A DNA stretch of 64,000 bases from Paracoccus limosus (GCF_009711185.1 NZ_WMIF01000007.1:1-64000); one strand, 5' to 3'. Shown: positions 27,668-37,632, counted from the first letter of the stretch. Notes: generated by a model from the letters alone, not told the origin. Numbers and translations are program-made.

Positions 27668-28207
27668 TCACGACGGGTCCGGGTCCTTGGCCGCATGGAC
27701 CGGCGGGGCAAAGGGCTTGAACCGTGCCTGCTGGTCCTTGGTCAGCCAGACCGCGTCCTTGGGATCGCCGGTGTACAGGTGCCGCACCCAGGCCATCGTT
27801 TTCAGCATCTCGTCCATGGTCAGGCTGCCGGTCATCGGGCCCATCTGGCCGGTCGCGCCGCCAAACAGCGTCGAGAACAGGCCGACATCGTTTTCGTTGC
27901 TGGGATAGGTCCAGTAGCTGTCGTTGAGCCCCGGCCCGATCTTGCCCTCGCCGTAATGGCCATGGCAGCCCGAGCACATGCCGGCGAAAAGCTCCTCGCC
28001 CTCTTTCAGCGCGGCCGGGTCCTCGACATAGATGTTCTCGCCGGTGTCGAGGAAGTGCTTCACCGCCTCGGTATCGCGGCCCTCTTCCATGGCGTCGTCG
28101 AAATTCAGGGGCGAGCCGTCGATGGTGTTGTAGAATTGCGGGGCGGCCATCGCCGTCAGCGGCACCAGCGTCAGCGCCAGCACGGCGAGGATTTGGGGCT
28201 TCGTCAT
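27668..28207 (-). CDS. mxaG: Cytochrome c-L (c551i), electron acceptor of methanol dehydrogenase
   Basis: 179 residues with a signal peptide ([14 protein letters not shown]), a single haem site CSGCH and the downstream Met region [21 protein letters not shown]. It takes electrons from PQQ in MxaFI in the periplasm and passes them to a class I cytochrome c. It lies ten bases after the mxaJ stop and carries its own RBS (GAAGGAAA). Confidence 0.95.
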   Translation of the reverse strand: MTKPQILAVLALTLVPLTAMAAPQFYNTIDGSPLNFDDAMEEGRDTEAVKHFLDTGENIYVEDPAALKEGEELFAGMCSGCHGHYGEGKIGPGLNDSYWTYPSNENDVGLFSTLFGGATGQMGPMTGSLTMDEMLKTMAWVRHLYTGDPKDAVWLTKDQQARFKPFAPPVHAAKDPDPS

Positions 28208-28217
28208 TCCATTTCCT

Positions 28218-29069
28218 TCAGTTCAGCGGCAGGACCGGGATGCCTTCCTCGGCAAGGATGGCGTCGATTTTGGTCTTGCCGGATTTCAGCGCCGCATTGA
28301 TCGGCGCGACCAGCTCGGGGTGGGTCTTGGCGATGCCGACCGACTGGTCGTATTGCAGCGGGATGATGACCCCGTCCGAGCGTTCCAGTTCGTTCGAGAT
28401 CAGCGTCATCTTCAGCGGCTCGCGGGAATCGCGGACATAGCGCGCCGCCTCGGGGGCGAAGATGATGCCCAGATCGGCATTGCCCGCCGCCACCTCGGAC
28501 ACCACGCGGTCGGCATCGACCTGGGTGTATTTGTTGCGGCGTTCCTCGAAATTGGTCAGCGAGGCCTGATAGATCAGGTTGTATTCGTAGCGGCCGGTAT
28601 ATTTCAGGATGGTTTCGGCCGGGGAATACAGCCGATAGGCAAAGGTGTTGAAACCGTCCTGATCGACGTCCTGCCACTTGTCGCCGTTGAACCCGCGCGA
28701 GGCCTTGCTGATGAAGGCATAGCCGGTGCGGTAATAGGGGGTGCTGGTCAGCAGGCGGTTGTCGCCGTCATCGACGCCCACCAGCACGTCGCACAGGTTC
28801 TTGTCGATGCCGTCGCGCACCAGATAGATCGCCTCTTTCGGGATCATCACCAGTTCCAGCTTGCGGCCGGTTTCCTCGGCCAGAACCCTGGCGATCTTGT
28901 TTTCAAAGCCGGTGCCGTCCTGGCTGGAATAGGGGGCGTCCTTGGTCGAGGCGCAGATGCGCAGCGTGTCGGAGTTTGCTTCCTGATTGGTGGCGGCCAG
29001 CGCAGGGGTGGCTACGGCAAGGGCGGCGCCCAGCGAGGCGAGCCGCAGCAGGGAATGGGTCATTTTCAT
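28218..29069 (-). CDS. mxaJ: MxaJ, periplasmic binding-protein-like methanol dehydrogenase partner
   Basis: 283 residues with a Sec leader ([16 protein letters not shown]) and a family 3 solute-binding fold ([31 protein letters not shown] in outline, [26 protein letters not shown]). It has no transporter genes beside it and sits between mxaF and mxaG in the canonical order. It is thought to assist folding or assembly of MxaFI. Confidence 0.93.
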   Translation of the reverse strand: MKMTHSLLRLASLGAALAVATPALAATNQEANSDTLRICASTKDAPYSSQDGTGFENKIARVLAEETGRKLELVMIPKEAIYLVRDGIDKNLCDVLVGVDDGDNRLLTSTPYYRTGYAFISKASRGFNGDKWQDVDQDGFNTFAYRLYSPAETILKYTGRYEYNLIYQASLTNFEERRNKYTQVDADRVVSEVAAGNADLGIIFAPEAARYVRDSREPLKMTLISNELERSDGVIIPLQYDQSVGIAKTHPELVAPINAALKSGKTKIDAILAEEGIPVLPLN

Positions 29070-29132
29070 GTCTCCAGACAGAAAGGGGGTGTCGGCTGGC
29101 CCGCGAGGGGGCCCGTGGCCAGCCGATCTGCG

Positions 29133-31031
29133 TCAGGCGGGATCGCCCGGCGCATATTCGCCAAGGTTCGGGTCCGAATACGGGCCGTCGCCATCCAGCG
29201 AGAACACCATTACGCCGCCACCCATCTGGGTGTATTCCTGCAGCCGCTTGAAGGCGCCCACCGAGCCCAGACCGGCGGTCGGGTCGGCGAGGTCAAAGAC
29301 CAGACCCACGCCCGGCCAGCCGCCGACGCCGTAGTTGATGGCGATATACTGGCGTCCGTCATGCTTGTAGGTCATCGGGTGCCCGATCACGCCCGAGGGC
29401 AGCTTGAACTTCCACAGCAGATCGCCGGTGTCGCTGTCGCGCGCCTTCAGGAAGCCGTCGAGCGTGCCGTAGAAGGTGACGCCGCCCGCCGTGGCCATGG
29501 TGCCGCCCCAGACGGCGAACCGCTCCATGTGTTCCCATTTCATCTGGCCGGTGATGGCGTCATAGGCCTTGATCTGACCCAGACCCAGCGCGTTCTGCCG
29601 ATCGCCTTTGGGGCCGGGATACATGGTCAGCGTGGCGCCGACAAAGAACTGGCCCGCGCGATAGGGCAGCATGAAGGGTTCCCAATCCATACAGATATGG
29701 TTGATACCCATCATGAACAGCCGGCGCTCCGGATCGTAGCTGTCGTGGCCCTGGTTGTGATAACCCATGGCCGAGGGGCAGATGTCGCGGCCCTTGTGGT
29801 CCATGCGGGTGCCGAATTCCGGGTCACGCTGCGGCAGGCCGGTTTTCAGGTCCACCTGCTTTACCCAGTTGACGGTGTCGTCCATCTTGTCGGCCGAGAT
29901 CAGATCGCCGTTCGAGCGGTCCAGCGTATAGACGATGCCGTTGCGGTCGGGGTGGGTCAAAAGCTTGCGCTCTTTGCCCTCTTTGTCCTTTTGCACCGAC
30001 AGCATCATCACGTTGACGCCGGCATAGTCCCATTCGTCATGCGGGGTTTTCTGATAGGCGAACTTGGCCTTGCCGGTCGATGCCTCGCGGCCCCAGATCG
30101 ACATAGTCCATTTGTTGTCGCCCGGCCGCATTGTCTCGTTCCAGGGCGCCGGGTTGCCCGAGCCGTAATAGAACATGTCCAGATCCGGGTCATAGGCATA
30201 CCAGCCCCAGTTGGTGCCGCCGCCGATCTTCCAGGCGTCGCCTTCCCAGGTTTCGGTGCCAAGGTTCTTCTGGCCGTATTGCGGGTTCGGTGCGTTGAAG
30301 TCATCGGCCAGCAGCAGCTCTTCGTCCGGGCCGGTGGCGAATGCGCGCCATTTCTTCTCGCCGGTCTTGACGTCATAGGCGGTGACATAGCCGCGCACGC
30401 CCAGTTCCGCCCCCGAGCTGCCGACCAGCACCATGTCCTTGATGACATAGGGCGCGATGGTCAGGGTCGAGCCGACCTTGATGTCCGAGTTCTCCATCAT
30501 CCAGCGCGTCTGGCCGGTGTCGGCATCCATGGCGACGATATTGCCTTCAAGCTGGGTGCGAAAGATCAGCGGCTTGACCTGATCGTCGCCCGGCCAATAG
30601 GCCAGACCACGGTTGACCACGTCGCAGCAGGCGACCGTGCGCGCGGTCGGGTTCTGCTTGGGCTTGTTCTGCCACAGGATATGGCCGGGCTCGTTCAGGT
30701 CCAGCGCAAAGGTGGTGTTCGGGAACGGAGTGTGGACGAACATCTTGTCGCCGACGACCAGGGGCGTGCCCTCGTGCCCGTGCAAGACCCCGGTCGAGAA
30801 GGACCAGGCCGGGCGCAGGCGCTTGACCGTTTCCTTGTTGATGTCCGTCATCTCGGAGTAGTTCTGTTCGTTGTAGTCGCGCCCGGTCATGACCCAGTTC
30901 GCCGGATCCTTGGCCAGTTCGACCAGCTTGTCATTGGCCACCGCCGGCGCGGCGGTCAGAATGGCTGTGCCCATGGCCACGGCCATGGCAAGGGCCGATG
31001 CGCCCCTTGCACTTGGGGTGTTCGTTATCAT
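29133..31031 (-). CDS. mxaF: Methanol dehydrogenase large subunit, calcium type, PQQ-dependent
   Basis: 632 residues with a leader ending AAPAVA and mature start [14 protein letters not shown]. It is an eight-bladed propeller with tryptophan docking motifs, the vicinal disulphide pair in [11 protein letters not shown], and the active-site segment DEWDYAGVN. In that segment the catalytic Asp is followed by Tyr and Ala. Lanthanide XoxF enzymes have an extra Asp two residues on (WDFDGV or WDYDGV), so this is the calcium form. It oxidises methanol to formaldehyde in the periplasm. ATG 31031 gives a normal leader; the longer open frame upstream is not used. It leads the mxaFJGIRSACKLD operon. Confidence 0.97.
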   Translation of the reverse strand: MITNTPSARGASALAMAVAMGTAILTAAPAVANDKLVELAKDPANWVMTGRDYNEQNYSEMTDINKETVKRLRPAWSFSTGVLHGHEGTPLVVGDKMFVHTPFPNTTFALDLNEPGHILWQNKPKQNPTARTVACCDVVNRGLAYWPGDDQVKPLIFRTQLEGNIVAMDADTGQTRWMMENSDIKVGSTLTIAPYVIKDMVLVGSSGAELGVRGYVTAYDVKTGEKKWRAFATGPDEELLLADDFNAPNPQYGQKNLGTETWEGDAWKIGGGTNWGWYAYDPDLDMFYYGSGNPAPWNETMRPGDNKWTMSIWGREASTGKAKFAYQKTPHDEWDYAGVNVMMLSVQKDKEGKERKLLTHPDRNGIVYTLDRSNGDLISADKMDDTVNWVKQVDLKTGLPQRDPEFGTRMDHKGRDICPSAMGYHNQGHDSYDPERRLFMMGINHICMDWEPFMLPYRAGQFFVGATLTMYPGPKGDRQNALGLGQIKAYDAITGQMKWEHMERFAVWGGTMATAGGVTFYGTLDGFLKARDSDTGDLLWKFKLPSGVIGHPMTYKHDGRQYIAINYGVGGWPGVGLVFDLADPTAGLGSVGAFKRLQEYTQMGGGVMVFSLDGDGPYSDPNLGEYAPGDPA

Positions 31032-31364
31032 GGCGATCTCGCTCCCTCTCGCTGTCTTGCGCGGATCGCAGCGGCCTGATGGCGGGCTGCGGTCTCGGCT
31101 CGCTGCGGCTGGGCCTCCACTCCCGTCGCCGCTGCAACACTGATTAAGGCACCCCGGAATCGGCTTGTCTGCGGGCGCTCGGTCCCGACTTTCCCGGGAC
31201 AATTCCCCCGACGCGGACGGGGGTAAGCACATGCGTTTGCGCAAAGCGCCAGACCAATGTCGCAAGCCGCGCCGGTTGTCCCATACCTAAGGCGGGCCTA
31301 GTCTGACGATGAGGGAAGCCGCCGCGTCCGAATCAGCGCAGCGCAGCAATTTTCGAGGAGGAGC
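31032..31364. promoter_or_regulatory. Divergent mxaF / moxZ promoter region
   Basis: 333 bases separate the divergent mxaF and moxZ starts. Two inverted repeats sit side by side in the middle: GTCCCG-N7-CGGGAC (31182-31187 and 31195-31200) and CCCCCG-N7-CGGGGG (31205-31210 and 31218-31223). Equal arm length and equal spacing suggest two related operators, reasonable candidates for the response regulator MoxX. No convincing -35/-10 pair was found for either gene. Confidence 0.55.
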
Positions 31365-31877
31365 ATGCCGCAGCGCCGAACCGCCCCGTGGCTTTGCCGC
31401 GCCTTGGCCGTGGCGGCTGTGCTGTGTCTGGCCGCCTGCTATGAGGAAGAGGACGAGACGATTTCCCAAGCCGATTCAACGGCCGGCGCACAGGTTCAGC
31501 CCGGCGCCCCCGCAGGCGGTCAGGATGCCGGCAAGGTGGCGGGGACCGGGATCGAATGGCTTCAGGTCGATGACACGCGCGACCCGGTCGCGGTGGTGGC
31601 CGGTGCCTCGGGTGTGGCGCCCGATCTGCTGGCGCAGCGGCTGGAGGCGCTTTCGGCGCGCTACCGCGAAAGCCCGCGCATGATCGCAAACCGCCTCCTG
31701 CAACTGTGGCAGGATCATCCCGAGGTCGCGCTGACGCAGATGATAGCCGATCTGGTGCCGCACACCCCCGGCGACGAGCACAGCCTTGGACCCGTCGCGC
31801 AGCAATATCGCGTGCTGCGCGATCAGGGCCGCAGCCATGCCGAGGCGGTGGCGGCGGTGATCGGGTCCGGTCCATGA
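31365..31877 (+). CDS. moxZ: MoxZ, lipoprotein accessory to the methanol two-component system
   Basis: 170 residues with a lipoprotein signal (VAAVLCLAAC, lipidated Cys), then a low-complexity linker and a helical C-terminal region (MIANRLLQLWQDHPEVALTQMIADL). RBS GAGGAGGAG. The stop overlaps the moxY start as ATGA. It is named by position: in Paracoccus denitrificans moxZ precedes moxY and moxX. The function is not known in detail. Confidence 0.8.
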   Translation: MPQRRTAPWLCRALAVAAVLCLAACYEEEDETISQADSTAGAQVQPGAPAGGQDAGKVAGTGIEWLQVDDTRDPVAVVAGASGVAPDLLAQRLEALSARYRESPRMIANRLLQLWQDHPEVALTQMIADLVPHTPGDEHSLGPVAQQYRVLRDQGRSHAEAVAAVIGSGP

Positions 31878-33328
31878 CCGCGCCGGCCGAGGGCCTTGGC
31901 TATGCCGCGCACACCCGCGCCGATGCCGGGTCGGGGGCGGGCTGGCTGCCGCGCCGCCTGCCGATGCGGCGGCTGGCGCTGGCGCTGGCCTGCACCGTCA
32001 GCATGGCGCTGTGTCTGGTCGTCGCTGCGGTGCTGATCCTGAACGCCGGCAATGCCGTGCGCGAGGAAACCGAATCCTCGTTCCGCATCGCCAGCGATAC
32101 GGTGCGCCAGCGCATGCCGCCCAGCTTTGGCGGGCGCGACACCATGGGGGACGCGATCCGCCTGACCGAGGAAATCGACGGGCTGCGGCATGTCTCGGCG
32201 CAGATCCTCGACAGCAACGGCCAACCGCTGCAACTGCGCGCGCATGGCCATCAGCGGGCCGAGCCGGCGGCGCCGCGCTGGTTTTCGGCGCTGATCACGC
32301 CCGAGCCCCTGCAAGAGCTGGTGCCGATCACGCATTACCCGAACGTGCTCGGCATGTTGCGCGTGGCCTCGGACCCGACCGACGAGATCGCCGAGGTCTG
32401 GGAGGATTTCAGCATCATCCTGCCGGTGCTGTTTCTGACCGGGCTTGCCATGGTGCTGCTGACGCTGGGGCTGATCTCGGTCGTCAGCCACCGGCTGCGG
32501 CTGGTGCAAGAGGCCATGGACCGGATGCGGCAGGGTGAGCTGTCGGTGCGCGCGCCGGGTGCCCGGCTGACGGAACTGGCCGAGCTGGCCGAGGGGGTCA
32601 ACGCGCTCGCCTCGCATCTGCAGGCCGAGCGGGCCGAGAACGACCTGTTGCAGACCCGGCTGATCGGCAGCTCCGAGGCCGAGCGCTCGCGCATCGCGCT
32701 GGACCTGCATGACGAGATGGGCCCCGAACTGTTTGCCCTGCGCGCCGCCGTCAGCCACGCGCAAAGCATGGCGGCCGAGGTCGAGGCGCCGATGGGCCCG
32801 GCGCTTGCCGACACGCTGGAGGCCATTGCCCGCCACGCGGGCGCGGTGCAGAAAAGCGCCCGCACCGCCATCAACGACCTGCGCCCGATGCTTCTGGGCG
32901 AGGCCACGCTGACCGAACTGCTGGCCGAACTGGTCGCGGGCTTTCGCGATGTCTCGCCGCAGACGCGCGTCGTGCTGGATCTGGACCCCGATACGGATAT
33001 CGCCAGTCCCGGCGAGCTGGCCGAGCTGTCGATCTATCGCTTCGTGCGCGAAAGCGTGCTGAATGCCATGCGCCATGGCCGCGCCGGTCTGGTCCGCATC
33101 AGTCTGGAAACCGCGCCCGGCACTGCGTCCGGTGCTGGGCCCGAAATCGTGGTGCGGGTAACCGACAACGGCGGCGGTCCCAAACCCGCGCCGGATCAGG
33201 ATCGGGTGATGCCGAGCTTTGGCCAGATCGGCATGCAGGACCGTGCCCGCGCGCTGGGGGCCACCTATCTGCCGCTGTGGCGGGAAAACCGTCTGACCCA
33301 CACCGAACTGAGGATGCCGCTGCCATGA
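31874..33328 (+). CDS. moxY: MoxY, sensor histidine kinase of methanol oxidation
   Basis: 484 residues. Two membrane helices (about 34-58 and 188-212) bracket a periplasmic sensor region, followed by HAMP-like sequence, a HisKA_3 domain with His279 in IALDLHDEMGPELFALR, and an HATPase_c domain (DNGGGPKPAP, FGQIGMQDRARALGA). This is the NarX/DegS kinase class, which pairs with NarL/FixJ-type regulators such as the next gene. It is translationally coupled on both sides. It likely senses a product of methanol or methylamine oxidation. Confidence 0.9.
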   Translation: MTAPAEGLGYAAHTRADAGSGAGWLPRRLPMRRLALALACTVSMALCLVVAAVLILNAGNAVREETESSFRIASDTVRQRMPPSFGGRDTMGDAIRLTEEIDGLRHVSAQILDSNGQPLQLRAHGHQRAEPAAPRWFSALITPEPLQELVPITHYPNVLGMLRVASDPTDEIAEVWEDFSIILPVLFLTGLAMVLLTLGLISVVSHRLRLVQEAMDRMRQGELSVRAPGARLTELAELAEGVNALASHLQAERAENDLLQTRLIGSSEAERSRIALDLHDEMGPELFALRAAVSHAQSMAAEVEAPMGPALADTLEAIARHAGAVQKSARTAINDLRPMLLGEATLTELLAELVAGFRDVSPQTRVVLDLDPDTDIASPGELAELSIYRFVRESVLNAMRHGRAGLVRISLETAPGTASGAGPEIVVRVTDNGGGPKPAPDQDRVMPSFGQIGMQDRARALGATYLPLWRENRLTHTELRMPLP

Positions 33329-33999
33329 CCGCTGCCATGAAATCCGCCCCCGCTGCCGCCCGGCCCAAGGTCCAGATCCTGATCGTTGACGACCACCCGG
33401 TCGTGGCCGAGGGCTGGGGCCGCATCATCCGCGCGCGCGTGGATTGCGAGATCAGCTCGGCGGCCTCGGCCTCGGAAGGCTGGCGGCAATGGCGGCAGGC
33501 CCGGCCGGCGATGATGGTCATCGACCTGAGCATCGGGCGCAACAAGATCGCCGGCATCCGCCTGATCGAGCGCCTGCGCCGGGTCGATCCCGACCTGCCG
33601 ATCCTTGTCTTTACCATGCACCGCAGCCCGGTGCTGGCGCGGCGCGCGCTGCTGTCGGGCGCAAATGGCATCATCAACAAGGACAGTCCGCCCGCCGAGA
33701 TCTGCGACGCCTTCGCCGAGGTTGCCAAGGGCGGAAACTATGTCGACACGCGGCTGGCGATGCAGATCGCGCTGCTGAACGTGCCGCGTCCCGGTTCCAG
33801 CGCCGTGCGCCTGACCGGGCGCGAGGAAGAGATCCTTGGCATGATCGCCGAGGGCATGTCCTATCGCGACATCGCCGACCGCGCCTGCATCAGCTACAAG
33901 ACGGTGTCGAATGTCAGTCTGGTCCTGAAGGACAAGCTGGGCGCCGGCAATCTGGCCGATCTGGTGGTCAAGGGCATCCGCTATTTCGACGGCGAATAG
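33325..33999 (+). CDS. moxX: MoxX, NarL/FixJ-type response regulator
   Basis: 224 residues. The receiver has phospho-acceptor Asp67 (VIDLSIG), preceded by VDDHPVVAEGW. The LuxR-type helix-turn-helix is LTGREEEILGMIAEGMSYRDIADRACISYKTVSNVSLVLKDKLG. The ATG overlaps the moxY stop (ATGA). It is the expected activator of mxaF transcription in Paracoccus. Its last 19 bases overlap the convergent hydrolase gene. Confidence 0.92.
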   Translation: MTAAMKSAPAAARPKVQILIVDDHPVVAEGWGRIIRARVDCEISSAASASEGWRQWRQARPAMMVIDLSIGRNKIAGIRLIERLRRVDPDLPILVFTMHRSPVLARRALLSGANGIINKDSPPAEICDAFAEVAKGGNYVDTRLAMQIALLNVPRPGSSAVRLTGREEEILGMIAEGMSYRDIADRACISYKTVSNVSLVLKDKLGAGNLADLVVKGIRYFDGE

Positions 34000-34853
34000 G
34001 CCGGGCCGGCCAGCGTCCGGGCGAATTGGTCGGCGGTGATCCCGATCACCTCGGCCGCCGATGACCGGCTGGGCTGGTAGACGTTGAACATGTGGTCACC
34101 GCCCGGAATGACCAGCGCGCGCTTGTCCTGACCCGCAGCCGCCTGCAACAGCGCCGGCGCATATTTCAGATAGGGGTCGTCGCTGCCGTTGATGGTCAGA
34201 AAGGCCCCCGGATAGCGCGCCAACGCCGCCGGCAGGTCGTGGCGGTCCAGACTGTCGAAAAACGCCTGCTTCAGCGCCAGCGTCCGCCAGCCAAGGTCGA
34301 TGCCCACGATCCCGTCACGCGCCGCACGCCGAAAGATGGCGGGCCCCATGCTGTCCAGCATATCGGCGCGATAATCACCGACCGGCGCCCATGTCACCAG
34401 CGCCCCGATCCGGTCCGGCTGCGCGCCCGCCAGCTCGATCGCCGCCGCCGCGCCAAAGGAAAACCCCATGACGCCGATCCGCTTGGCATCCACGCCGGGG
34501 GTCGCGGCCAGCGCCTCCAGCGCGGTCAGCGCGTCCTGGTTCTGCCGCTCCAGCGTAAAGGCGCCGGTATCGCCGTCGGATTTGCCAAAGCCCCGGAAAT
34601 CGAACCGAAGCGAGGCGATGCCGCGTTCCGCCAAGGCGTCGGCAGCATCCAGAAACAGGTTTCCGACCTCGTCCCGGTTGGAGCCCAGCCCGTGCAGCAT
34701 GATGACCGCCGGGAACGGGCGCGGCGCATCGGGTGTGACCAGCGTGGCGGCGATGCCGCCATCCAGCGTCAGGGCGGTCTCGGCCGCAGCTGCGGGAAAG
34801 GCGGAGAAGGCCGCGATGAGGGCGATGACGACGGCGGCGGTCATGATCTGCAT
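33981..34853 (-). CDS. Secreted alpha/beta hydrolase
   Basis: 290 residues with a signal peptide (VVIALIAAFSAFPAAAA). Alpha/beta hydrolase features are the oxyanion HGLGSNRDE, nucleophile elbow GFSFGAA (Ser), an acid in NGSDDPYL and the His in GGDHMFN. Similar exported proteins act on esters or peptides; the substrate is unknown. It converges on and overlaps moxX by 19 bases, so the two transcripts could interfere. Confidence 0.83.
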   Translation of the reverse strand: MQIMTAAVVIALIAAFSAFPAAAAETALTLDGGIAATLVTPDAPRPFPAVIMLHGLGSNRDEVGNLFLDAADALAERGIASLRFDFRGFGKSDGDTGAFTLERQNQDALTALEALAATPGVDAKRIGVMGFSFGAAAAIELAGAQPDRIGALVTWAPVGDYRADMLDSMGPAIFRRAARDGIVGIDLGWRTLALKQAFFDSLDRHDLPAALARYPGAFLTINGSDDPYLKYAPALLQAAAGQDKRALVIPGGDHMFNVYQPSRSSAAEVIGITADQFARTLAGPAYSPSK

Positions 34854-35001
34854 GCCGGATCCTGTGCTTGCAGGGATGCCCTGCGCATTATCGCGATGAC
34901 CGGCTCCGAAACCATAGGCCTTTGGGACCAGCCCTGCCCCGCAGCCCGCAGGCGCTGCAACCGTGCACCGAGGCCCCTAGGATCGGCCCCGCTTTTCACG
35001 A

Positions 35002-35019
35002 TATGTTCATGCAAACATA
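35002..35019 (+). promoter_or_regulatory. Inverted repeat ahead of the TonB receptor
   Basis: A perfect 6-bp inverted repeat TATGTT-CATGCA-AACATA lies 21 bases before the receptor ATG, in an AT-rich patch. An operator for a metal-responsive repressor is likely from its place, but it matches neither a standard Fur box nor a Zur box that I recognise. Confidence 0.55.
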
Positions 35020-35039
35020 ACGATTCGTGAGAGGGACGG

Positions 35040-37133
35040 ATGGCATTTCGAGGGATGATGGGGATATTCGCGCTGGCCTTGGCCGGGCTGGTGCCGGGGG
35101 CGGGTCAGGCGCAGGACGCGGCGGCCGAGCCCGGCCGCGCATTCACGCTGGGCACGGTGGTGATCAAAAGCCGCGCCGATGCGCAGGGCGGCACCGCCAG
35201 CACGGTCGATGCCGAACAGATCGCCCGGCAGAACCGGCAGACGCTGGATGATGCGCTGGCCGTGGTGCCGGGGGTCGCGATCGGCAACACCGGCGGCAGC
35301 CGCAATGAGCGGCTGGTCTATGTGCGCGGCTTTGACCGCTTTCAGGTGCCGCTGTCGATCGATGGCATCCGGGTCTATCTGCCCGCCGACAACCGGCTGG
35401 ATTATGGCCGCTTCCTGACGCCCGATCTGGCCGAAATCCAGATTCAGAAAGGCTATGTTTCGGTGCTGAACGGGCCGGGTGGCATGGGCGGCGCGATCAA
35501 CCTGGTCACCCGCCAGCCCACGCAACCCTTCGAAGGCGAGGCCCGGCTGGGCGTCGAGGCCGGCAATCGCGGCGACATCACCGCGCGCACCGGCTATCTG
35601 TCGCTGGGCATGAAGCGCGACCAGTTCTGGCTGCAGGGCAGCTATCTGAAGCGCGACAACGACGGTTTTTACCTGTCGCGTGATTACCAGCCTCGCCCGC
35701 AACAGGGCGCGGGCCTGCGCGATTATTCCGACAGCGACGATTCCCGTCTGAACCTGAAAGCGGGCTGGACGCCGAATGCCACCGACGAATATGTCCTCAG
35801 CTATACCCGCCAGACCGGCCAGAAGAACGCGCCCTATAACGTCGACCAACCGATCCGCGGCCTGACCGAACCCCCGGCCGAGGGGCAAAGCTGGCAGCGC
35901 GACTGGACCTGGCCGGAATGGGACATCGACAGCCTTGCCTTCTATTCGCATACCGATCTGGGCGGCGGCTATCTGAAGACCAAGGCCTACTACAACCGCT
36001 TCGACAACCTGCTGTCGGCCTGGGATGATTATACCCATTCCGCCCAGACCGAACGGCGCAGCTTTGACAGCCGCTACAAGGACCGGTCATGGGGCCTGAG
36101 CCTCGAGGCGGGGGCCGATCTGGGCGATCACACCCTGCGCAGCGCAGCGCATTTCCGCCGCGACCGGCACGAATCCATCCAGTTCTCGCAGCCGGGACTT
36201 GGCGGCAGTGCCGATCCGGCCGAGATCAGCAAAGAGGAAACCTGGTCCGTCGCGCTGGAGGATACCTGGCGGCTGCGCGAGGATCTGCGCGTCGTCGCCG
36301 GCCTCAGCTATGACAAGGCGCGTGTGCTGGACGCCGACCGGACCGAGGATGACGCCGGCCTGCCGACCGGCAGCTCGGATGCGGTGAACTGGCAGCTGGC
36401 GGCGATCTGGCAGCCGGGCGACCTTGGCGAATACCATGCCAGCCTGTCGTCGCGTACGCGGTTCCCGACGCTCTTTGACCGCTACAGCACCCGCTTTGGC
36501 ACCGCCGTGCCAAACCCGGACCTGAAATCGGAACGCGCACTGAATGCCGAGTTGGGCTATAGCGGCGATCTTGGCCCCGCAACCATCGAGGCGGCGCTGT
36601 TCTACAGCAAGGTCCGCGACATGATCCAATCGGTGCCGACCGGCGCGCTGGATGACGAAGGCGACCAGATCACCCAGAACCGCAATGTCGGCGATGGCGT
36701 CTATAAAGGTCTTGAACTGGCCGCGAACTGGCAGCTGACCGATGGCCTGACGCTGATGGCAAATTACACCTGGCTGCACCGCACGATCACCGATCCGCTG
36801 CGGGCCGATTACCGCCCGACCAACACGCCGCGCCACAATGCCTATCTGCGGCTGGACTGGCAGGCGATGCCCGCGCTGACCGTCTCGCCCTCGTTGCAGG
36901 TCGCCAGCTCGCGGCTATCGGAAAGTGCCATCCAGCCCGAGGATCCCGCCGCCATCGCCTATAGCCGCATGGGCGGCTTTACGCTGGCAAATCTGGATTT
37001 CGCATGGACGATCAGCGACCAGGCCGAGGTGCTGTTCGGGGTCCGCAACGTCTTTGACCGGGATTACGCGCTGGTCGAGGGCTATCCCGAACCCGGCCGC
37101 AGCTTTTTCCTGACCACCAGCCTGCGGTTCTGA
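35040..37133 (+). CDS. TonB-dependent outer membrane receptor
   Basis: 697 residues. A signal peptide ends in GQAQ; the plug domain spans about 35-160 (LDDALAVVPGVAIGNTGGSRNERLVYVRGFDRFQVPLSIDG in outline, GPGGMGGAINLVTR). A 22-stranded barrel ends in the aromatic residue of TTSLRF. RBS GAGAGGGA. It is of the FepA/CirA-like siderophore or metal-chelate class, but the ligand cannot be named. It stands alone without ExbBD or a transporter, next to the methanol cluster. A lanthanophore role is tempting, but only a calcium-type enzyme is encoded here. Confidence 0.88.
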   Translation: MAFRGMMGIFALALAGLVPGAGQAQDAAAEPGRAFTLGTVVIKSRADAQGGTASTVDAEQIARQNRQTLDDALAVVPGVAIGNTGGSRNERLVYVRGFDRFQVPLSIDGIRVYLPADNRLDYGRFLTPDLAEIQIQKGYVSVLNGPGGMGGAINLVTRQPTQPFEGEARLGVEAGNRGDITARTGYLSLGMKRDQFWLQGSYLKRDNDGFYLSRDYQPRPQQGAGLRDYSDSDDSRLNLKAGWTPNATDEYVLSYTRQTGQKNAPYNVDQPIRGLTEPPAEGQSWQRDWTWPEWDIDSLAFYSHTDLGGGYLKTKAYYNRFDNLLSAWDDYTHSAQTERRSFDSRYKDRSWGLSLEAGADLGDHTLRSAAHFRRDRHESIQFSQPGLGGSADPAEISKEETWSVALEDTWRLREDLRVVAGLSYDKARVLDADRTEDDAGLPTGSSDAVNWQLAAIWQPGDLGEYHASLSSRTRFPTLFDRYSTRFGTAVPNPDLKSERALNAELGYSGDLGPATIEAALFYSKVRDMIQSVPTGALDDEGDQITQNRNVGDGVYKGLELAANWQLTDGLTLMANYTWLHRTITDPLRADYRPTNTPRHNAYLRLDWQAMPALTVSPSLQVASSRLSESAIQPEDPAAIAYSRMGGFTLANLDFAWTISDQAEVLFGVRNVFDRDYALVEGYPEPGRSFFLTTSLRF

Positions 37134-37632
37134 CCAAGGCTCCGGGGCGCCGCGCGGCGGCGTCCCGGGACATGATCCTGACCGGTGCCTGCTGGTCTGG
37201 TTGCAGATTCTGCGCCGGCCTGCTGACGCTCCCCGGTCCTGTTCACCGCCTCCTGTCGGGACCCGGCGGGTGCCGCCAGCACGAGGGTGATTCCCGCCCG
37301 ACATCCCGGCCCGAACCGGGTCTGCCTTTGGACTGCGACACCATTCGCGCGTTGCGCAATGCTGTCCCCCCGAACTCCGTCCGGGTCACCAGCCCCGCGC
37401 GCTGATCCCGCTGCGCTAGAATTCCCGGGAAATCCGACGGTTCTGAACCCTGCCTCCGGCGTCGATTGCTGCGCCAGACCACGCGCACCGCTGCAACTGC
37501 AGCGGATAAATTTCTTGACAGAAAGCCGTGCACGATTTTCCATCAGGAAAATAAGTTGTCGGATAAGAAACTAAAGCTTGGTCCGGGCGCGCTATCCGAC
37601 TCAAGAATCGGACCTCTAGGGGAGGAAGTAAC
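37134..37632 (+). promoter_or_regulatory. Long leader region of the membrane-protein operon
   Basis: 499 bases without a credible gene. The right half is AT-richer than its surroundings. It holds TTGACA (37515-37520), a perfect palindrome ATTTTCC-ATCA-GGAAAAT (37535-37552), and two mutually exclusive hairpins, GGTCCG/CGGACC (37580-37585 with 37609-37614) and TCCGA/TCGGA (37595-37599 with 37608-37612). The hairpins end just before the RBS GGGAGG (37619 on). Regulated transcription, and possibly RNA-level control, are inferred. Confidence 0.5.

Noticed and set aside
29133..31031. Reading the dehydrogenase as lanthanide-type XoxF
   Set aside because: The active-site segment is WDYA, not WD(Y/F)D, and mxaI, mxaR, mxaS, mxaA, mxaC, mxaK, mxaL and mxaD are all present.
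28320..31079. 919-codon open frame opposite mxaF/mxaJ
   Set aside because: Antisense shadow: the opposite strand encodes unmistakable methanol dehydrogenase and MxaJ.
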